Shown in pieces: positions 12,076-22,971 of a stretch of 64,000 bases of DNA (within the stretch, counting starts at the first letter, position 1; the number at the start of each line of letters is the position of its first letter). The translations under genes and the position numbers were made by a program. The notes under the pieces are model-generated. The model did not search any database, was not told the DNA's origin, and saw only the letters and a program-made list of their open reading frames with translations. Location of the stretch: NCBI GenBank assembly GCA_019925095.2, contig CM034398.1:12663001-12727000 (forward strand), written 5' to 3'. Origin of the DNA: Dendrolimus kikuchii. Lineage: Eukaryota; Arthropoda; Insecta; Lepidoptera; Lasiocampidae.

Positions 12076-12700
12076 CGCTACGTCCTAGGTAGGCGGTTCA
12101 AAGCGAACGCGATTATGAAGTGGTGACACGCGAATTCAATGCGATGCGGTGCGACGCGGCGGCTATGTCCTACGTGCACGCGAATCGTCTCGCACAGCCG
12201 CCACCGACGCCGCCGTTCAGTCATTAAGTGGGCACTGTGCGTTTGTCATGGATGGATGGAAACAAATGTTATTGGAAAATTCATTTCTTAAATATCAAAT
12301 ACTCAAGAAGCATGTACGGCGAAGAAGTGGGACTAATATTATATACTTAGAAAGGCATATATACTGGGAATTTCACATTTTGTATGAGGAATTACGGACT
12401 CAACCCTTGATATTTAAGGAATATTGTCGAATGTTGCCTACAACGTTTGATTATATTGTGCAAGCCATAAAACCTGTTTCCGATATTATAACCAAACAAA
12501 AACGCGACGGCACCGCATCCAGTTCGCGCGAAAATATCAAGCTAACTGATCGCGTTCGTTTCATTTCGCGCCGCTCCGCACCGCACCCCACGTGCGTTTG
12601 TTCACGTAGGCCACTTCAATAGGTTTCGACTGTTTGTTGTTTTCGCGCCGCGCCGCGCCGCTTCGCGTTCGCAACTAGATCGCTCACGCAGGACGTCGCG
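12076..12700 (+). mobile_element. PIF/Harbinger MITE with a transposase fragment
   Basis: This 625-bp element has 3-base duplications TTA on both sides (12073-12075 and 12701-12703), as PIF/Harbinger elements make. The 20-base ends are 'cgctacgtcctaggtaggcg' and, reversed, 'cgcgacgtcctgcgtgagcg'. Inside, a frame starting near ATG 12249 encodes about 95 residues that look like the N terminus of a Harbinger transposase ('FHILYEELRTQP', 'FKEYCRMLPTTFDYIV', 'IKLTDRV'). It then runs straight into GC-rich right-end sequence, so the DDE core is missing. It is an internally deleted, non-autonomous copy. Confidence 0.75.
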
Positions 12701-12782
12701 TTAAATTTATTTTATAGAGTCAGCGCGACGACAGAAGTTCCACGGAAAATAAAGAAACTAAAAACGGTAGTTCCGTTACTAT

Positions 12783-12918
12783 TTGGGCTACGTTCTATTA
12801 GGGACTCACAACGAAAACCAGGGCGTTCCATCAGTAGCTCACAACACCCAAAATACTTCATTAGCCGTTCGACAAGGCGACCGCGGTCGTTGTGAGCTAC
12901 TAGTGGAACGCGCTGTAT
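12783..12918. mobile_element. TIR element family E, short copy
   Basis: Ends read 'ggctacgttctattagggac' and, reversed, 'gcgcgttccactagtagctc', followed inward by 'tcacaacg' on both sides. Larger members lie at 23658-24040 and 26828-27212. This 136-bp copy is internally shortened. It lies within the long inverted-repeat segment. Confidence 0.6.
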
Positions 12919-12949
12919 TAGAAGGAAAAAAGTTAATGTTCTAGACGTT

Positions 12950-13090
12950 AAAGCTGATTTACATTGATCCAACTACTGTCTTCCAATTCGAAGGAAGCCA
13001 GTGCTTGCTACCAAGTCTGACTGACTTTAATATTCATTACTGAATATTTTGAAGTCCACTCTCCAAGCTGGATTAATGTAAATCAGCTTT
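12950..13090. mobile_element. 141-bp MITE with 25-base inverted ends
   Basis: Left end 'aaagctgatttacattgatc' and reversed right end 'aaagctgatttacattaatc' are nearly identical. No coding sequence. The family is unknown to me. Confidence 0.7.
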
Positions 13091-13651
13091 TATACAATGT
13101 GAAACACGTTTGTCACAAACAGAAACCTTGTGTTTTCGTCAAGTTCGTCAGTCGTCACTTCGTCTCGTCAGTCCGTCTGTCTTTGTACGTGACAGTAACT
13201 TTTCTTAGAAACTGCTGGATCTTTAAAGATGAAAGACAAGAAGGTGTAGTCTGTGATTGAATAAGTAAAAAATTAGTCAGATCTTGAAAATAAATGATGT
13301 TCCTCAATTACTTTTAAACGAAGTACCTACATATAAAATATGGTGAATTGTGTTTCTCTATAAATAAAAAAATCAAAGATTTTGAACAACAAAATACATT
13401 GCGTTTATTTGTTAAGTAGTTTTTAAGGTACAGGGTATGATTTACTATAGCTAAAAAGCAAAAAATAAATATTTTCTACTACATTTTGAAGTCGGTGCCA
13501 AGTAAAACATAAAAAACTACAACAAAATTGCATAACGCGCCGACTTCAAGATAATGTAGACTTGTACCTGGGGTTACCCTAGCCGAATTTCCTTCCCGCG
13601 CAACTGATGCCGGAAGTGCTTTAATATTCTATATTTTTATAATAAGTTTTT

Positions 13652-13991
13652 GAAACATTGGAGTTTTTGGCGGGAACTGAAAGGAAATGTAGCTCTGTGC
13701 AATTTAATTTTCTAAAAATGTGTAAAATTACTCTAAAATGAACAATAGTTGTAGGATATTGATAGTTTTTTGAGTAGTAATTATGTGTTTTTGTGAGAAA
13801 TGTGAAATGTAAAGTCAAATATGGCCTTTTGAGTTGTCACAAGAACTCCGTTGAATGGCCCTAGCTGATTACGTACATACAGTTCAGCTGTGCTACACAT
13901 AGGCTTAAGAAAATGAAGAAACTATATTGTAAACTAAGATCTGACTTAAAGGCCTAGCTTGCAAGCCATAAACTTAAATAAAATAATTTTT
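13652..13991 (-). repeat. Right arm of the long inverted repeat
   Basis: Reverse-complement partner of 11450-11765. Between the arms lie the Harbinger MITE, two other small TIR elements and an AT-rich filler. Confidence 0.75.
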
Positions 13992-14084
13992 GAAACATTA
14001 CAAAAATGAAACTTTAATTTTTAATGGTGCGGCTTCAAAAGGGATAAAGTAAGAGGTATAGCCTATTTCACGCAGATCTGGAGC

Positions 14085-14460
14085 TGAATTCTGTTAATTC
14101 AATAGCGTGGCGTTGTGAAGATGTTCAGGGTACGATTCCATTACGATATTGTCAAAAATTCGTATTCTACAATAACTTGTCGATATCGTCGCGGCGGAAT
14201 AATAGTCGAAAAAAACTGAAATTACCATTAGCGAAAGTGGCGTTAGCCAAAGCGAATATTGAATAGCTATCAACATTTAAAAAGTTTATTTCGCGAGTTT
14301 ACTCTTTTAAATATTTATGAAGATAGAGTGATTGAAGTTCACAGGATATCGAAATCAGGCAAACCTACGATTGAGACAATAGTGTCCGGCGATTTCAACG
14401 CGATAATAATAGCAGTATTGGGCCCCAGGTTGCTGACCAGCTGGACAAGTCAATAAATTC
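14085..14460 (+). repeat. Dispersed repeat family B, copy 2
   Basis: Aligns with 1095-1500 (see there). In this copy 'gaaatcaggcaaacctacga' through 'gtccggcgatttcaacg' lies in an open frame of 65 codons. Confidence 0.6.
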
Positions 14461-14489
14461 AGCCCTCCACCATACTCAAAACCGCCTCC

Positions 14490-14800
14490 GTGGAAGAGAT
14501 CAATAGGGGAGCGGACAGTCAAATCAATTGATATACTTTTAATGATTTTACAAATCGTCGCAGCCTCAGATTTTGTATGAGCGGACCAAATTATGACGAC
14601 ATAAATAGGGACAAGTAAAGAGAGTCAAATAGAGCTTTAATTATAGTTTAAAAAGTAGTTATAATTATTGACATTATCATATTCTAAAAGTTAGTTCATA
14701 AGATGTTATCTTAATGCCTGTTCTTGTATATTTGTAAAAACATTATAATGTATTGTAACATGTGTCCGCATCCTTATTATTCATTGGCATCAAAGCCACG
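14490..14800 (+). repeat. Dispersed repeat family I, uninterrupted copy
   Basis: Two blocks here ('cgtcgcagcctcagattttg' near 14,555 and 'taacatgtgtccgcatcc' near 14,757) recur in the same order at 48600-48790 and 50355-50500. There they are separated by about 1.6 kb. The nine-base minisatellite starts about 25 bases after this copy. Confidence 0.6.
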
Positions 14801-14822
14801 ATCTTCAGTGAAGGAACGACTT

Positions 14823-15551
14823 GGACCCAGCGGACCCAGCGGACCCAGCGGACCCAGCGGACCCAGCGGACCCAGCGGACCCAGCGGACCCAGCGGACCC
14901 AGCGGACCCAGCGGACCCAGCGGACCCAGCGGACCCAGCGGACCCAGCGGACCCAGCGGACCCAGCGGACCCAGCGGACCCAGCGGACCCAGCGGACCCA
15001 GCGGACCCAGCGGACCCAGCGGACCCAGCGGACCCAGCGGACCCAGCGGACCCAGCGGACCCAGCGGACCCAGCGGACCCAGCGGACCCAGCGGACCCAG
15101 CGGACCCAGCGGACCCAGCGGACCCAGCGGACCCAGCGGACCCAGCGGACCCAGCGGACCCAGCGGACCCAGCGGACCCAGCGGACCCAGCGGACCCAGC
15201 GGACCCAGCGGACCCAGCGGACCCAGCGGACCCAGCGGACCCAGCGGACCCAGCGGACCCAGCGGACCCAGCGGACCCAGCGGACCCAGCGGACCCAGCG
15301 GACCCAGCGGACCCAGCGGACCCAGCGGACCCAGCGGACCCAGCGGACCCAGCGGACCCAGCGGACCCAGCGGACCCAGCGGACCCAGCGGACCCAGCGG
15401 ACCCAGCGGACCCAGCGGACCCAGCGGACCCAGCGGACCCAGCGGACCCAGCGGACCCAGCGGACCCAGCGGACCCAGCGGACCCAGCGGACCCAGGGGA
15501 CCCAGCGGACCCAGCGGACCCACCGGACCCAGCGGACCCAGCGGACCCAGC
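14823..15551. repeat. Minisatellite, 81 units of GGACCCAGC
   Basis: The array is 729 bp, exactly 81 nine-base units, almost all identical. Exceptions are GGACCCAGG near 15,490 and GGACCCACC near 15,520, both close to the right edge. The 9-base period keeps all frames open, which creates long artificial reading frames (GPS, TQR and DPA repeats on plus, GPL on minus). I see no promoter, splice site or conserved flank that would make any of them a gene. Confidence 0.97.
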
Positions 15552-15598
15552 GGAAGAAGAATTAATATTGATTAAAATTTGACATACCTTTTTATCCC

Positions 15599-15893
15599 TG
15601 CAGGAACGGAGAAAGAATACAATTCCTGCGGCCGGGCGGCCTGTCGTAAGAGGCGACTAAACAACCCACAGCCAGGTGGTAGGGCATTTGCCCGACTGGA
15701 CGGCTACCACCCCTGGTCTAAAGTATATCGCCATAAAAACCTTGAGTTGTGTTCCGGCATTTGTGACCAGGTTCCAGTGTCCCTTAAGAGAGCAGCAGCC
15801 CATTTGTAGCACCTTTGGTGTTGCAAATGTCCATAGGCGATGGTAACTGCTTTCCATCAAGTGGGCCGTCTGCCTGTCTGCTGAACTCCTGTA
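15599..15893 (+). repeat. 300-bp SINE-like retroposon, copy 2
   Basis: Plus-strand copy of 295 bp beginning TGCAGGAACGG after 'tttttatccc' and ending 'ctcctgta' followed by the A-rich tail 'ataaaaaaaa'. It lies 47 bases after the minisatellite. Confidence 0.75.
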
Positions 15894-15969
15894 ATAAAAA
15901 AAATACCTACGTACAGTCCATACAAATAATTTCAATTGTGTACCAATGGTAAAATTAAATATAATCTAG

Positions 15970-16244
15970 CAAACATAATCGACACACATTTCCGTTATCA
16001 ATATAATAGCATTGATCAGATAAAACTTGTCCTTGCAGAGCACCAATTACTACAGTACAGTTTTAAAACAGGTGATATTATGATATCACAGAGGTTTACA
16101 TTACATAGAAACAATGGATTATTTGAACTATATTTTGTCAACTCAGTGAAGGTAGACATCATGTTTGGTAGATATGTAAATGCTGTAGAACATAACTCAC
16201 AATGTGCTATAACGGATATACCATATATTCATGCTTCACTATAG
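15970..16244 (+). CDS. Unidentified reading frame, possible terminal exon
   Basis: A clean open stretch of about 91 codons follows a possible splice acceptor (ATAATCTAG, AG at 15968-15969) and ends TAG at 16242-16244. The peptide has protein-like composition ('YSFKTGDIMISQRFTLHRNN', 'GLFELYFVNSVKVDIMFGRY'), with no low complexity and no frameshift. I do not recognise the family. It could be the last exon of a plus-strand gene, whose upstream exons I could not join, or a fragment of an unknown element. It ends about 360 bases before the fucosyltransferase start on the same strand. Confidence 0.35.
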
Positions 16245-16605
16245 TGACATTTTCAGTCGGAGTGTAACGTATCGTATATAATATTACCCGTAGGAAACTT
16301 GTATATATATATGTTCTTTTATCATTATTAATAGTTTAATTTTAAATAATAATAACTGAATTTAAAAAGAACAATGTGCGAAAAAAATTAGGACTGACTA
16401 TTATTGGCATTATAGTGTTTAACTTTCGATAAATGTTATTTTTGTTGATTAAAAAGCATTTAATTTAATTTCCTAGTTTATTGATATGTATCACTGAATA
16501 TGATGTGTTTGTAACACATATTCGTAATCAACGTGAAATGGTACAGATAAGTAATTAGTGATTTGTTTCCAACATTCAATAGTATTCAGTCTATTTTTTT
16601 ATAAT

Positions 16606-16835
16606 ATGAAACGCGTCAATACCGCTTTAAGATTTCGTGTATCGAAAGTTTTTATATTAGTAGCGATATGTTTGACGGGATTAGTGATTATAAGTAACAC
16701 AAATTCATATTATAATGGGTTTAAAAATAAAATTATTTCGAGCGATAATCAGATGAAATCAAATGGTTTTATTAACAAGAACCATAAATATAAGGTAGCT
16801 GATTATTACAGTAGAAGAAAGGTATGTACCTATGT

Positions 16836-16871
<36 letters not shown>

Positions 16872-18613
16872 AGATAATATATAACTAAGAACGATTTGAA
16901 GTTCTAGAAGTTTTTTTTATTAAAATCGTGTCTTACACAGAGACGTGTACCTTCTGAGAAGCAACTAGTTATGTTATAAAATAGCCACATTAATAGAGCA
17001 ACGTGGCTTAGGAATGAAGAATAAAATCGCTAACTATTTTTATTCACATTTTATTTATTTTACCAAAGCAACACATTCAAATAGTACTGAAGCCGGACAA
17101 ATAATTAAGAACGATATATTAAACTGCTCGGGAATCGTTTTGTACGACACTCAAATTTAAAAAATCACAATAATATGTAGGGCGAGAAATTTAAAAAGAA
17201 ATTTAACACATTTTTAACTAAAATTAATAGTTAATAGCATATCCATGGCTTTTAATTACTGCTTTACACCGGCGAGGCATTGACTCTATTAATTTTTGAC
17301 ATTTCGCAAGAGAAATAGAGTTCCATTCTTCTAAAAAAACGTCGTACAGCTCTCTTAAATTCCCACACTGTGTATTTGAAACCTTTTTCTTTACTTCGAA
17401 CCACAGTTTCTCTATTGGGTTTAGATCTGGGCCGTTAGCTGGCCAGTTTAATACAGAAACTGATTGCGCTGTAAGAAATTCCTTTACGCTGCGTGCAGTG
17501 TGCTTTGGATCATTGTCATGCTGGAATATCTAAAAAATCGGTAGAACGTCTTCAGCATAAGGTAACATTGTTTCTTCCAGTATATTTTTGTATTGGAACT
17601 GATCCATGTTACCTTCTATCAACTTTACCGGTCCAACTCCATGTCCAGAAAAGCACCCCCAAATTTTCACATTTCCACCACTGTGCTTTAATGTAACTTT
17701 CGTGTACTTAGGGTCGAATGCTGTATTCGGGGGACGTCGTACATATCGTTTTCTATCAGAACATACTCTGTTTATTTTCGTCTCGTCAGAAAAAAGTACG
17801 TTTTTCCACTGTCGCACAGTCCAGTTTTCATACTTTCTTGCAAATGCAAGCCGGGCTTGCCTGTGGCGAAGTTTCATCATCTTGCTATCCTACCGTGCAA
17901 TTTTTTTTCTACCAAACGTCTTCGAATAGTGCGTGCTGAGATTGCTGAAGGGTCGTTTTCACCAAAATATTCTTTTCTCAGCTCATTAGACCCTTTAAAA
18001 GGATTTTGTATTGCCATACGAACGATGTTTCGGTCATCTCGAGGAGTTGTTTTTCTCTGTTTAGGTACACGTGGAACATTCGAAGTAGTTTGATACGTAG
18101 CAAAATGCTTTACAGCGTGGAAAACCATCGTTTTTGAACATTGCAGATGGTCGGCTATCTTTTTATAAGACCAATTCTTCCGGCGAAGTTTTATTATTAC
18201 TTCCCTTATAGATTTATCACAACTTTTATTTTATTCCATTGTTTTTTCATAAGAAGCAATCACTTTTAATCTTTTACAGTACTAAGTGGCGCCAAAATTA
18301 TACAAACTGTAACAAGTCGACTAAGTGTTCTTATTTAAATTTGAATAAAGGTATAAACTATTTAGTGTTCTTAATTACGTGACCAGCCAGTAAATAGGAA
18401 TACTATGTTTAGAAGTTGTGTAAAAAGTTTGTCTATTTATTTTTAGTTAATGATATCAATGAATATCTGTATCAATGAATACAGCGGTATTATGGAAAAG
18501 TTTTACGATATCGAGAGAAATAAAAAATTGCATGCAATTAGTTTTGCGTCTTAGTTTGAAAAAAATCTTTACTTTAAATCAGCGTTCTTAATTATATGAC
18601 CACCCTGTATATG

Positions 18614-18698
<85 letters not shown>

Positions 18699-21600
18699 TA
18701 ATATATATAAATCTCGTGTCACAATGTTTGTCCTCAATGGACTCCTAAACTACTTGACCGATTTTAATCAAATTTTCACACCGTGTGCAGTTTGATCCAA
18801 CTTGAAAGATAGGATAGGTTACATTTGGACCCGGTAGGTGGCGCTGCAATCGGGTTCTAAGTTTTATTTCTACAGGGCAGAACAACGTCTGCCGGGGCAG
18901 CTAGTATATATATATAAACTAATTGCTACATTTATTCGTACAATCATTAACGGCGTTATTTTTTAACGCTATAAATAAGACGAATTTGACTACAATCACT
19001 AACTTAAATAGAACAGGGGCATTAGGTACTTTATAATATGTAATTATTGATTTGTTTTAGAATTGGACAACTTCCAATTTGGGCTCAATAATATTTAAAA
19101 ATGTTGACGTTAGTACATTCAGCGGTAGACAAAATAAAACATTTAACATTTTAATATGGAAACACTATAATGCTTTAAAGAGCCGCCATTTCTATTATTT
19201 TGGGTCTAAAATGTAAGTTTTAAAACACTGATCTCAATTAACATAGCTAACAGTGGAACTCCACAATTTTAAAGTATAAAAAATGATTAAAGTGTTTCTC
19301 TTATAAATAAAATCTGAGCCGGAGATATTCTTTATTTCGTAAGAGAACTAAAATCACCGACATTGCATCATCATCAGATCTCATAATTATTATATTGAAG
19401 AGGCACATGCACAACTGATAGTCGATGGAGGAGACGAGTTCTGAAGTAGAGACTGCGTCTTAACGTAGTATGGGGACGCTTACGGACTCGCTGTATGTCT
19501 CTAGAAAAACCACTGCTGGAGATCGTCGTTTGTGCCTCACGAACCTCTACTTTACTACCCTAACCGCAACCATCTACTTTTCACAAGTCAGCCGACTGCC
19601 GGCTGGAGGCAGGAGCGCGTCCTACACTAAATTTTTCGAGTCGTGGTCTCCATTTCACGACACATTCGTACTACACGTTCCGCCGTCCTGCGATATATGT
19701 GGCCAGCACACTCCTATATCAGCTTGCCAATTTTGCGAGCTATGTCGGTTATTTTGGTACACTTACGGATATCCTCATTTGTTATTTTATCCATAAGAAA
19801 TACACTTAGAGCTAAATGCAAAATTTGAGAAGGCCTACGTCCATCAATGGAGGACGATTGACTGACAAAAATATACATATTCAGGTATAGGATTCTGCAG
19901 CTTACCTTTATTTAATTTGTTTTAATTGAATTATGTTCATGAAGCGTATTGGCAATTGAAAACTGAGGCGGCGTAAAGCATGGGCTACGTGGACCATCGT
20001 CTACAGATCAGTCCTAGGGGCCTCGCACCTCGAAGGCAGGACGAGTAAAAATTATTGTTTCGTTTAAAATGCCGAAAATTTTTATTTGTCGTAAAACAAT
20101 AACACCTTACAAGAATTTTATTAGTTGTTAAACAAAATTAACTATTGCGGGGAATAATCACCGACCAGTGTCCGTTGTCAGTTTCATTTGTTTTTTAAAA
20201 CGTCACTTTTTGCGTTATCAGAAGGACCCGGCAAAACGTATGTTGCTCACATGAAATTTAGGTTTTGCTCCGTCACTAATTGAAATCCTAATATGTTTGT
20301 AGGCATAATCCATTAGAAGGCTGCAGTGTAAGTAATTGTATTTTTACTGGCAATGACAATTTATTAGACAAAGTTGATGCGGTGGTGGTACATTTGCAAC
20401 GTGGTGAATTGCCACCTCGAAAGTATCCTGGACAAGTATGGGTGTTTCTAAATGACGAGGCGCCGAGAAACGCTTTTTCTTTGTCAAAAGCACCTCCAAG
20501 GTTAAGCGAATTGGCAGGCAAGTTCAATTGGTCTATGAACTATAGGTAAGCAACTATTAATAGCTATTATATAGTACAAGTATTATAATATAATTTCACC
20601 AGTAATTTTTTTTTACTAAACTTCGTTTAGTTATACTGTTTCAGATGTAATCCTCGTCACGATTCTTGAGCGGTTACTTTGTCCTACGAACAGTGAAATT
20701 TCGGACCTTTTCAGAAGTATAGGGTATTGTCCGTTTCAAATAAAGATACAAAAACATAATATTGTGAATAAATCGCATTACATTGGCTACGATCTTTGCA
20801 CAAAGCGATCGCTACTGTTCTGCTGACTGCTCAAGTATCGTGCCGGGGACTATATACGCACTTGTTATTCGATGTGTATTACATATCGAATAACAAGTGC
20901 ATAGTTCTCGGTACGATTTAATAGTTATTAATTATTAATAATAATTTGTAACTTAAATCACATGTTATGTTATAAACATTAAAATTAATATATATAAGTA
21001 ATAATGTTTAAAGCTGGGGAAATGGTGTAGCATATATTATACTAGATAGTGTAGTATGACTAATATTAGAAGCATACCTACCACTGTTTTTACCGTGTTG
21101 ATTATAGGTATGAATAATTCGCTAAAGAGGCCCCGACATCTAGAAGTAGAAACTGTTGAAAACTAAAAATATCGTCACCTTTAATAAATTTTCAAAAAAA
21201 TAAAAAAATATTTTTTTGACTAACTCGGATCTCAAGGTCACTGATTTCAAGTTTTATAATATGTAGATATCATAAACATATACACGTAATACTGTCTTAT
21301 AATATAAAACTTAATTATTTTACTCTAAACACATTATCCTCCTTTTGGGATTCGCCGGAGTCGGGTGTAGATTTTCCTCTATGTCCCTAATTAATTATGA
21401 TACTTGGCCCACATAAAGTTAGCCTTATGTACACCACTGACTAATATGACTATATTTCAGGAGTGACTCTGATATTCCTGTACCATATGGGCGTACAATA
21501 GCTTTACCAAATCAACGGTATGAGGATATGAGTTATTTAGAAACAATCCAGGTTATACCACATTGGGAGAAGAAGCAGAGAGATGTCTTGATCACGGTAT

Positions 21601-22938
21601 TAATGTCAAACTGCCATGTACCAGCCCGAATGAAACTTTTGAACGAAATTAAGAAGTATACACATATTGACGTTTATGGAAAATGTGCTGAAGACCCCAA
21701 ACATAAAAATGTGTAAGTGTTGCTTCAAAAATATTACTTAGACCTAAAGGGGCTTATTCAACATCTTGTGTGGTAGTCTGCTGTGTAATGCAGGATTCTG
21801 AATGTTGTGGCAGCCTGCCTGCAAAATGCCTCTTGAGTCCTCCAAGCTCCGCTTACTACCGGGTAGTGAATGAGCCTCTTAAGGGAAAAAGGAACTAAAA
21901 CCTAAGGGAAAAAAGAAAGAAAGAAAGAAACTCGATATTGTTTTGTATGTCACAGTTTCTTGTATCAGGAACTACTAAAAATAAAGATGTTTGGCGTAGA
22001 GGTAGAAGTTTGGTGTATCTATAAAAACAAGTGTAGTATTTTCTAAAATATTTCACATATATTTTAATTTTTTATAAATTTTATTATTTGAGTTATGATT
22101 TATAACTAACTGCTGCGGCTCACCGACCCAAAATGAGTCTTGGCCTCCGAAATGAGAATACTTCACTCCTTCCTGTTCAGCGCTGTCTCCTGCCAGTCAT
22201 CGGCACGAAGCTCGCGCAGATCAGCCTCCACTACGTCCCTCCAGCGATATCTAGGCCTACCAACTGGTCGCCGTCCCATTGGACTGCTCAGATAGGCACT
22301 TTTCACCGCGCGATCCTCCCCCATTCCGTGTAGGTGGCCAAACCAGGGCAAGCGATGTGCCTTGCTCTCGCCTATTATTATTATGTTATGACTTATACTG
22401 TGTAAAATTACTATTCGCCTTTACCTCCGAATTTTAACTTAGTATTTAGTATGGGTAATCTAAATTGTATTTTTTTTTCTATTTTAGATGTCCTGGCCAT
22501 ATGAGAGCTGAATGCGAATTCATGTCATACTACTTATTTTATCTAGTATTAGAAAATTCAATGTGCAAAGAGTATATGACGGAAAAATTGTTCTATCACG
22601 CGTATTCGAAAGGAGCTATACCTGTTATCTACGGACCGCCATTGGCAGATTGCGAAGCCTTATTACCACCAAACTCGTTTATACACGTCGATAGTTTTGC
22701 AAATGTTAAAGAACTGGCCAAAGAAATTATCAGTGTAAGTCGAAATGAGGAAAAACTTTTCTCGTATCATTTGTGGAGGAATGATTTCGAGGTGGTGAAT
22801 GAACATGGCTATTTTGGATCGAGGTCTTATCACATGTGTCGATTGTGCGAGGGGTTGAATTACAACGATTTGAACGAAAAGGTGTATGATGAAGGTAGAA
22901 TTAGAGATTTCCTGGATCCTTTGAGAACTTGTAAATGA
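16606..22938 (+). CDS. Alpha-1,3-fucosyltransferase (GT10), FucT-C-like
   Basis: Transfers fucose from GDP-fucose to N-acetylglucosamine of glycans in the Golgi (family knowledge; the acceptor is not predictable here). Exons: 16606-16821, 19061-19212, 20303-20545, 21461-21712 and 22488-22938, all with GT-AG introns and agreeing phases. The total is 1314 bases, 437 residues. Exon 1 encodes a short basic tail and one membrane anchor ('[16 protein letters not shown]', residues about 14-29), as in type II Golgi enzymes. The GT10 N-terminal domain follows ('[17 protein letters not shown]', then 'GCSVSNC' and '[15 protein letters not shown]'). Exons 3-4 join at 'FNWSMNY' and '[13 protein letters not shown]'. 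The last exon carries the nucleotide-sugar motif '[13 protein letters not shown]' and '[10 protein letters not shown]', and ends with the paired cysteines 'CRLCEGLNY'. Length fits insect FucT-B/C enzymes. No inactivating change is visible. Introns 1, 2 and 4 carry transposon remnants. Confidence 0.9.
16838..16868. repeat. (TA)n microsatellite
   Basis: About 15 TA units in intron 1, just after the exon 1 donor. It abuts the left end of the Tc1-like element, consistent with TA target-site preference. Confidence 0.85.
16862..18607 (-). mobile_element. Tc1/mariner element, copy 1, in fucosyltransferase intron 1
   Basis: About 1.75 kb, the same family as 45774-47519 in opposite orientation. The right end 'gttcttaattatatgaccac' is intact and followed by TA. 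The left end is diverged ('atataactaagaacg'). The transposase frame (17224-18239, minus) is broken. It is oriented against the host gene and lies entirely inside intron 1, so splicing of the host exons need not be affected. Confidence 0.9.
17224..18239 (-). pseudogene. Tc1-type DD34E transposase, broken
   Basis: Segments show the helix-turn-helix part ('[12 protein letters not shown]'), then '[14 protein letters not shown]', '[14 protein letters not shown]' (first Asp), '[12 protein letters not shown]', '[10 protein letters not shown]' (second Asp) and 'PDLNPIENLWFEV' (Glu, 34 residues later). Breaks: an in-frame stop right after the ATG, a frameshift near 17,880 and a stop near 17,530. It cannot make a full transposase. 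Confidence 0.85.
18603..18696. repeat. (TA)n microsatellite
   Basis: Long TA run flanking the right end of the Tc1-like copy, in fucosyltransferase intron 1. The insertion target TA lies at 18608-18609. Confidence 0.9.
18700..18910 (-). repeat. Dispersed repeat family F, copy 1
   Basis: On the minus strand it begins 'actagctgccccggcagacg' and contains 'gcgccacctaccgggtcc'. A plus-strand relative is at 45155-45375. Old retroposon tail in intron 1. Confidence 0.6.
18940..19020 (+). repeat. Dispersed repeat family J, copy 1
   Basis: Begins 'atcattaacggcgttatttt' and 'taacgc', shared with 54735-54850. It ends 40 bases before the acceptor of exon 2 of the fucosyltransferase. Confidence 0.5.
19430..19870 (-). 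mobile_element. LINE reverse-transcriptase C-terminal remnant
   Basis: On the minus strand, broken frames give '[19 protein letters not shown]' and '[14 protein letters not shown]', typical of the C-terminal region of LINE (CR1/RTE-like) polyproteins. The 3' end reads 'atcgtcctccattgatggac'. It has many stops and is ancient. Located in fucosyltransferase intron 2. Confidence 0.65.
20837..20917. other. Long hairpin in fucosyltransferase intron 3
   Basis: Arms of about 32-33 pairs with a single 4-base bulge and a roughly 11-base loop. The inner stem pairs 'gcacttgttattcgat' with 'atcgaataacaagtgc' and the outer one pairs 'tcgtgccggggactat' with 'atagttctcggtacga', including G-U pairs. It has the size and shape of a microRNA precursor, but a short palindromic MITE would look similar. 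Confidence 0.7.
22110..22375 (-). mobile_element. LINE C-terminal remnant in intron 4
   Basis: Minus-strand frame encodes '[14 protein letters not shown]', '[16 protein letters not shown]' and '[15 protein letters not shown]', the stereotyped tail of many insect LINE ORF2 proteins. Truncated on both sides. Confidence 0.75.
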
Positions 22939-22965
22939 CGACGAGCTTTATTGAGTTCAGTGTTT

Positions 22966-22971
22966 AATAAA
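22966..22971 (+). promoter_or_regulatory. Poly(A) signal of the fucosyltransferase gene
   Basis: AATAAA 28 bases after the stop codon. Close to the stop, but the only clear signal in the first hundred bases. Confidence 0.55.

Noticed and set aside
14823..15551. CRISPR-like direct repeats.
   Set aside because: Head-to-tail nine-base units without spacers, in an insect genome.
14724..15582. Collagen-like or other repetitive proteins of 250-280 residues (GPS, TQR, DPA, GPL repeats).
   Set aside because: All frames on both strands are open because the DNA repeat is nine bases long; there is no gene structure around it.
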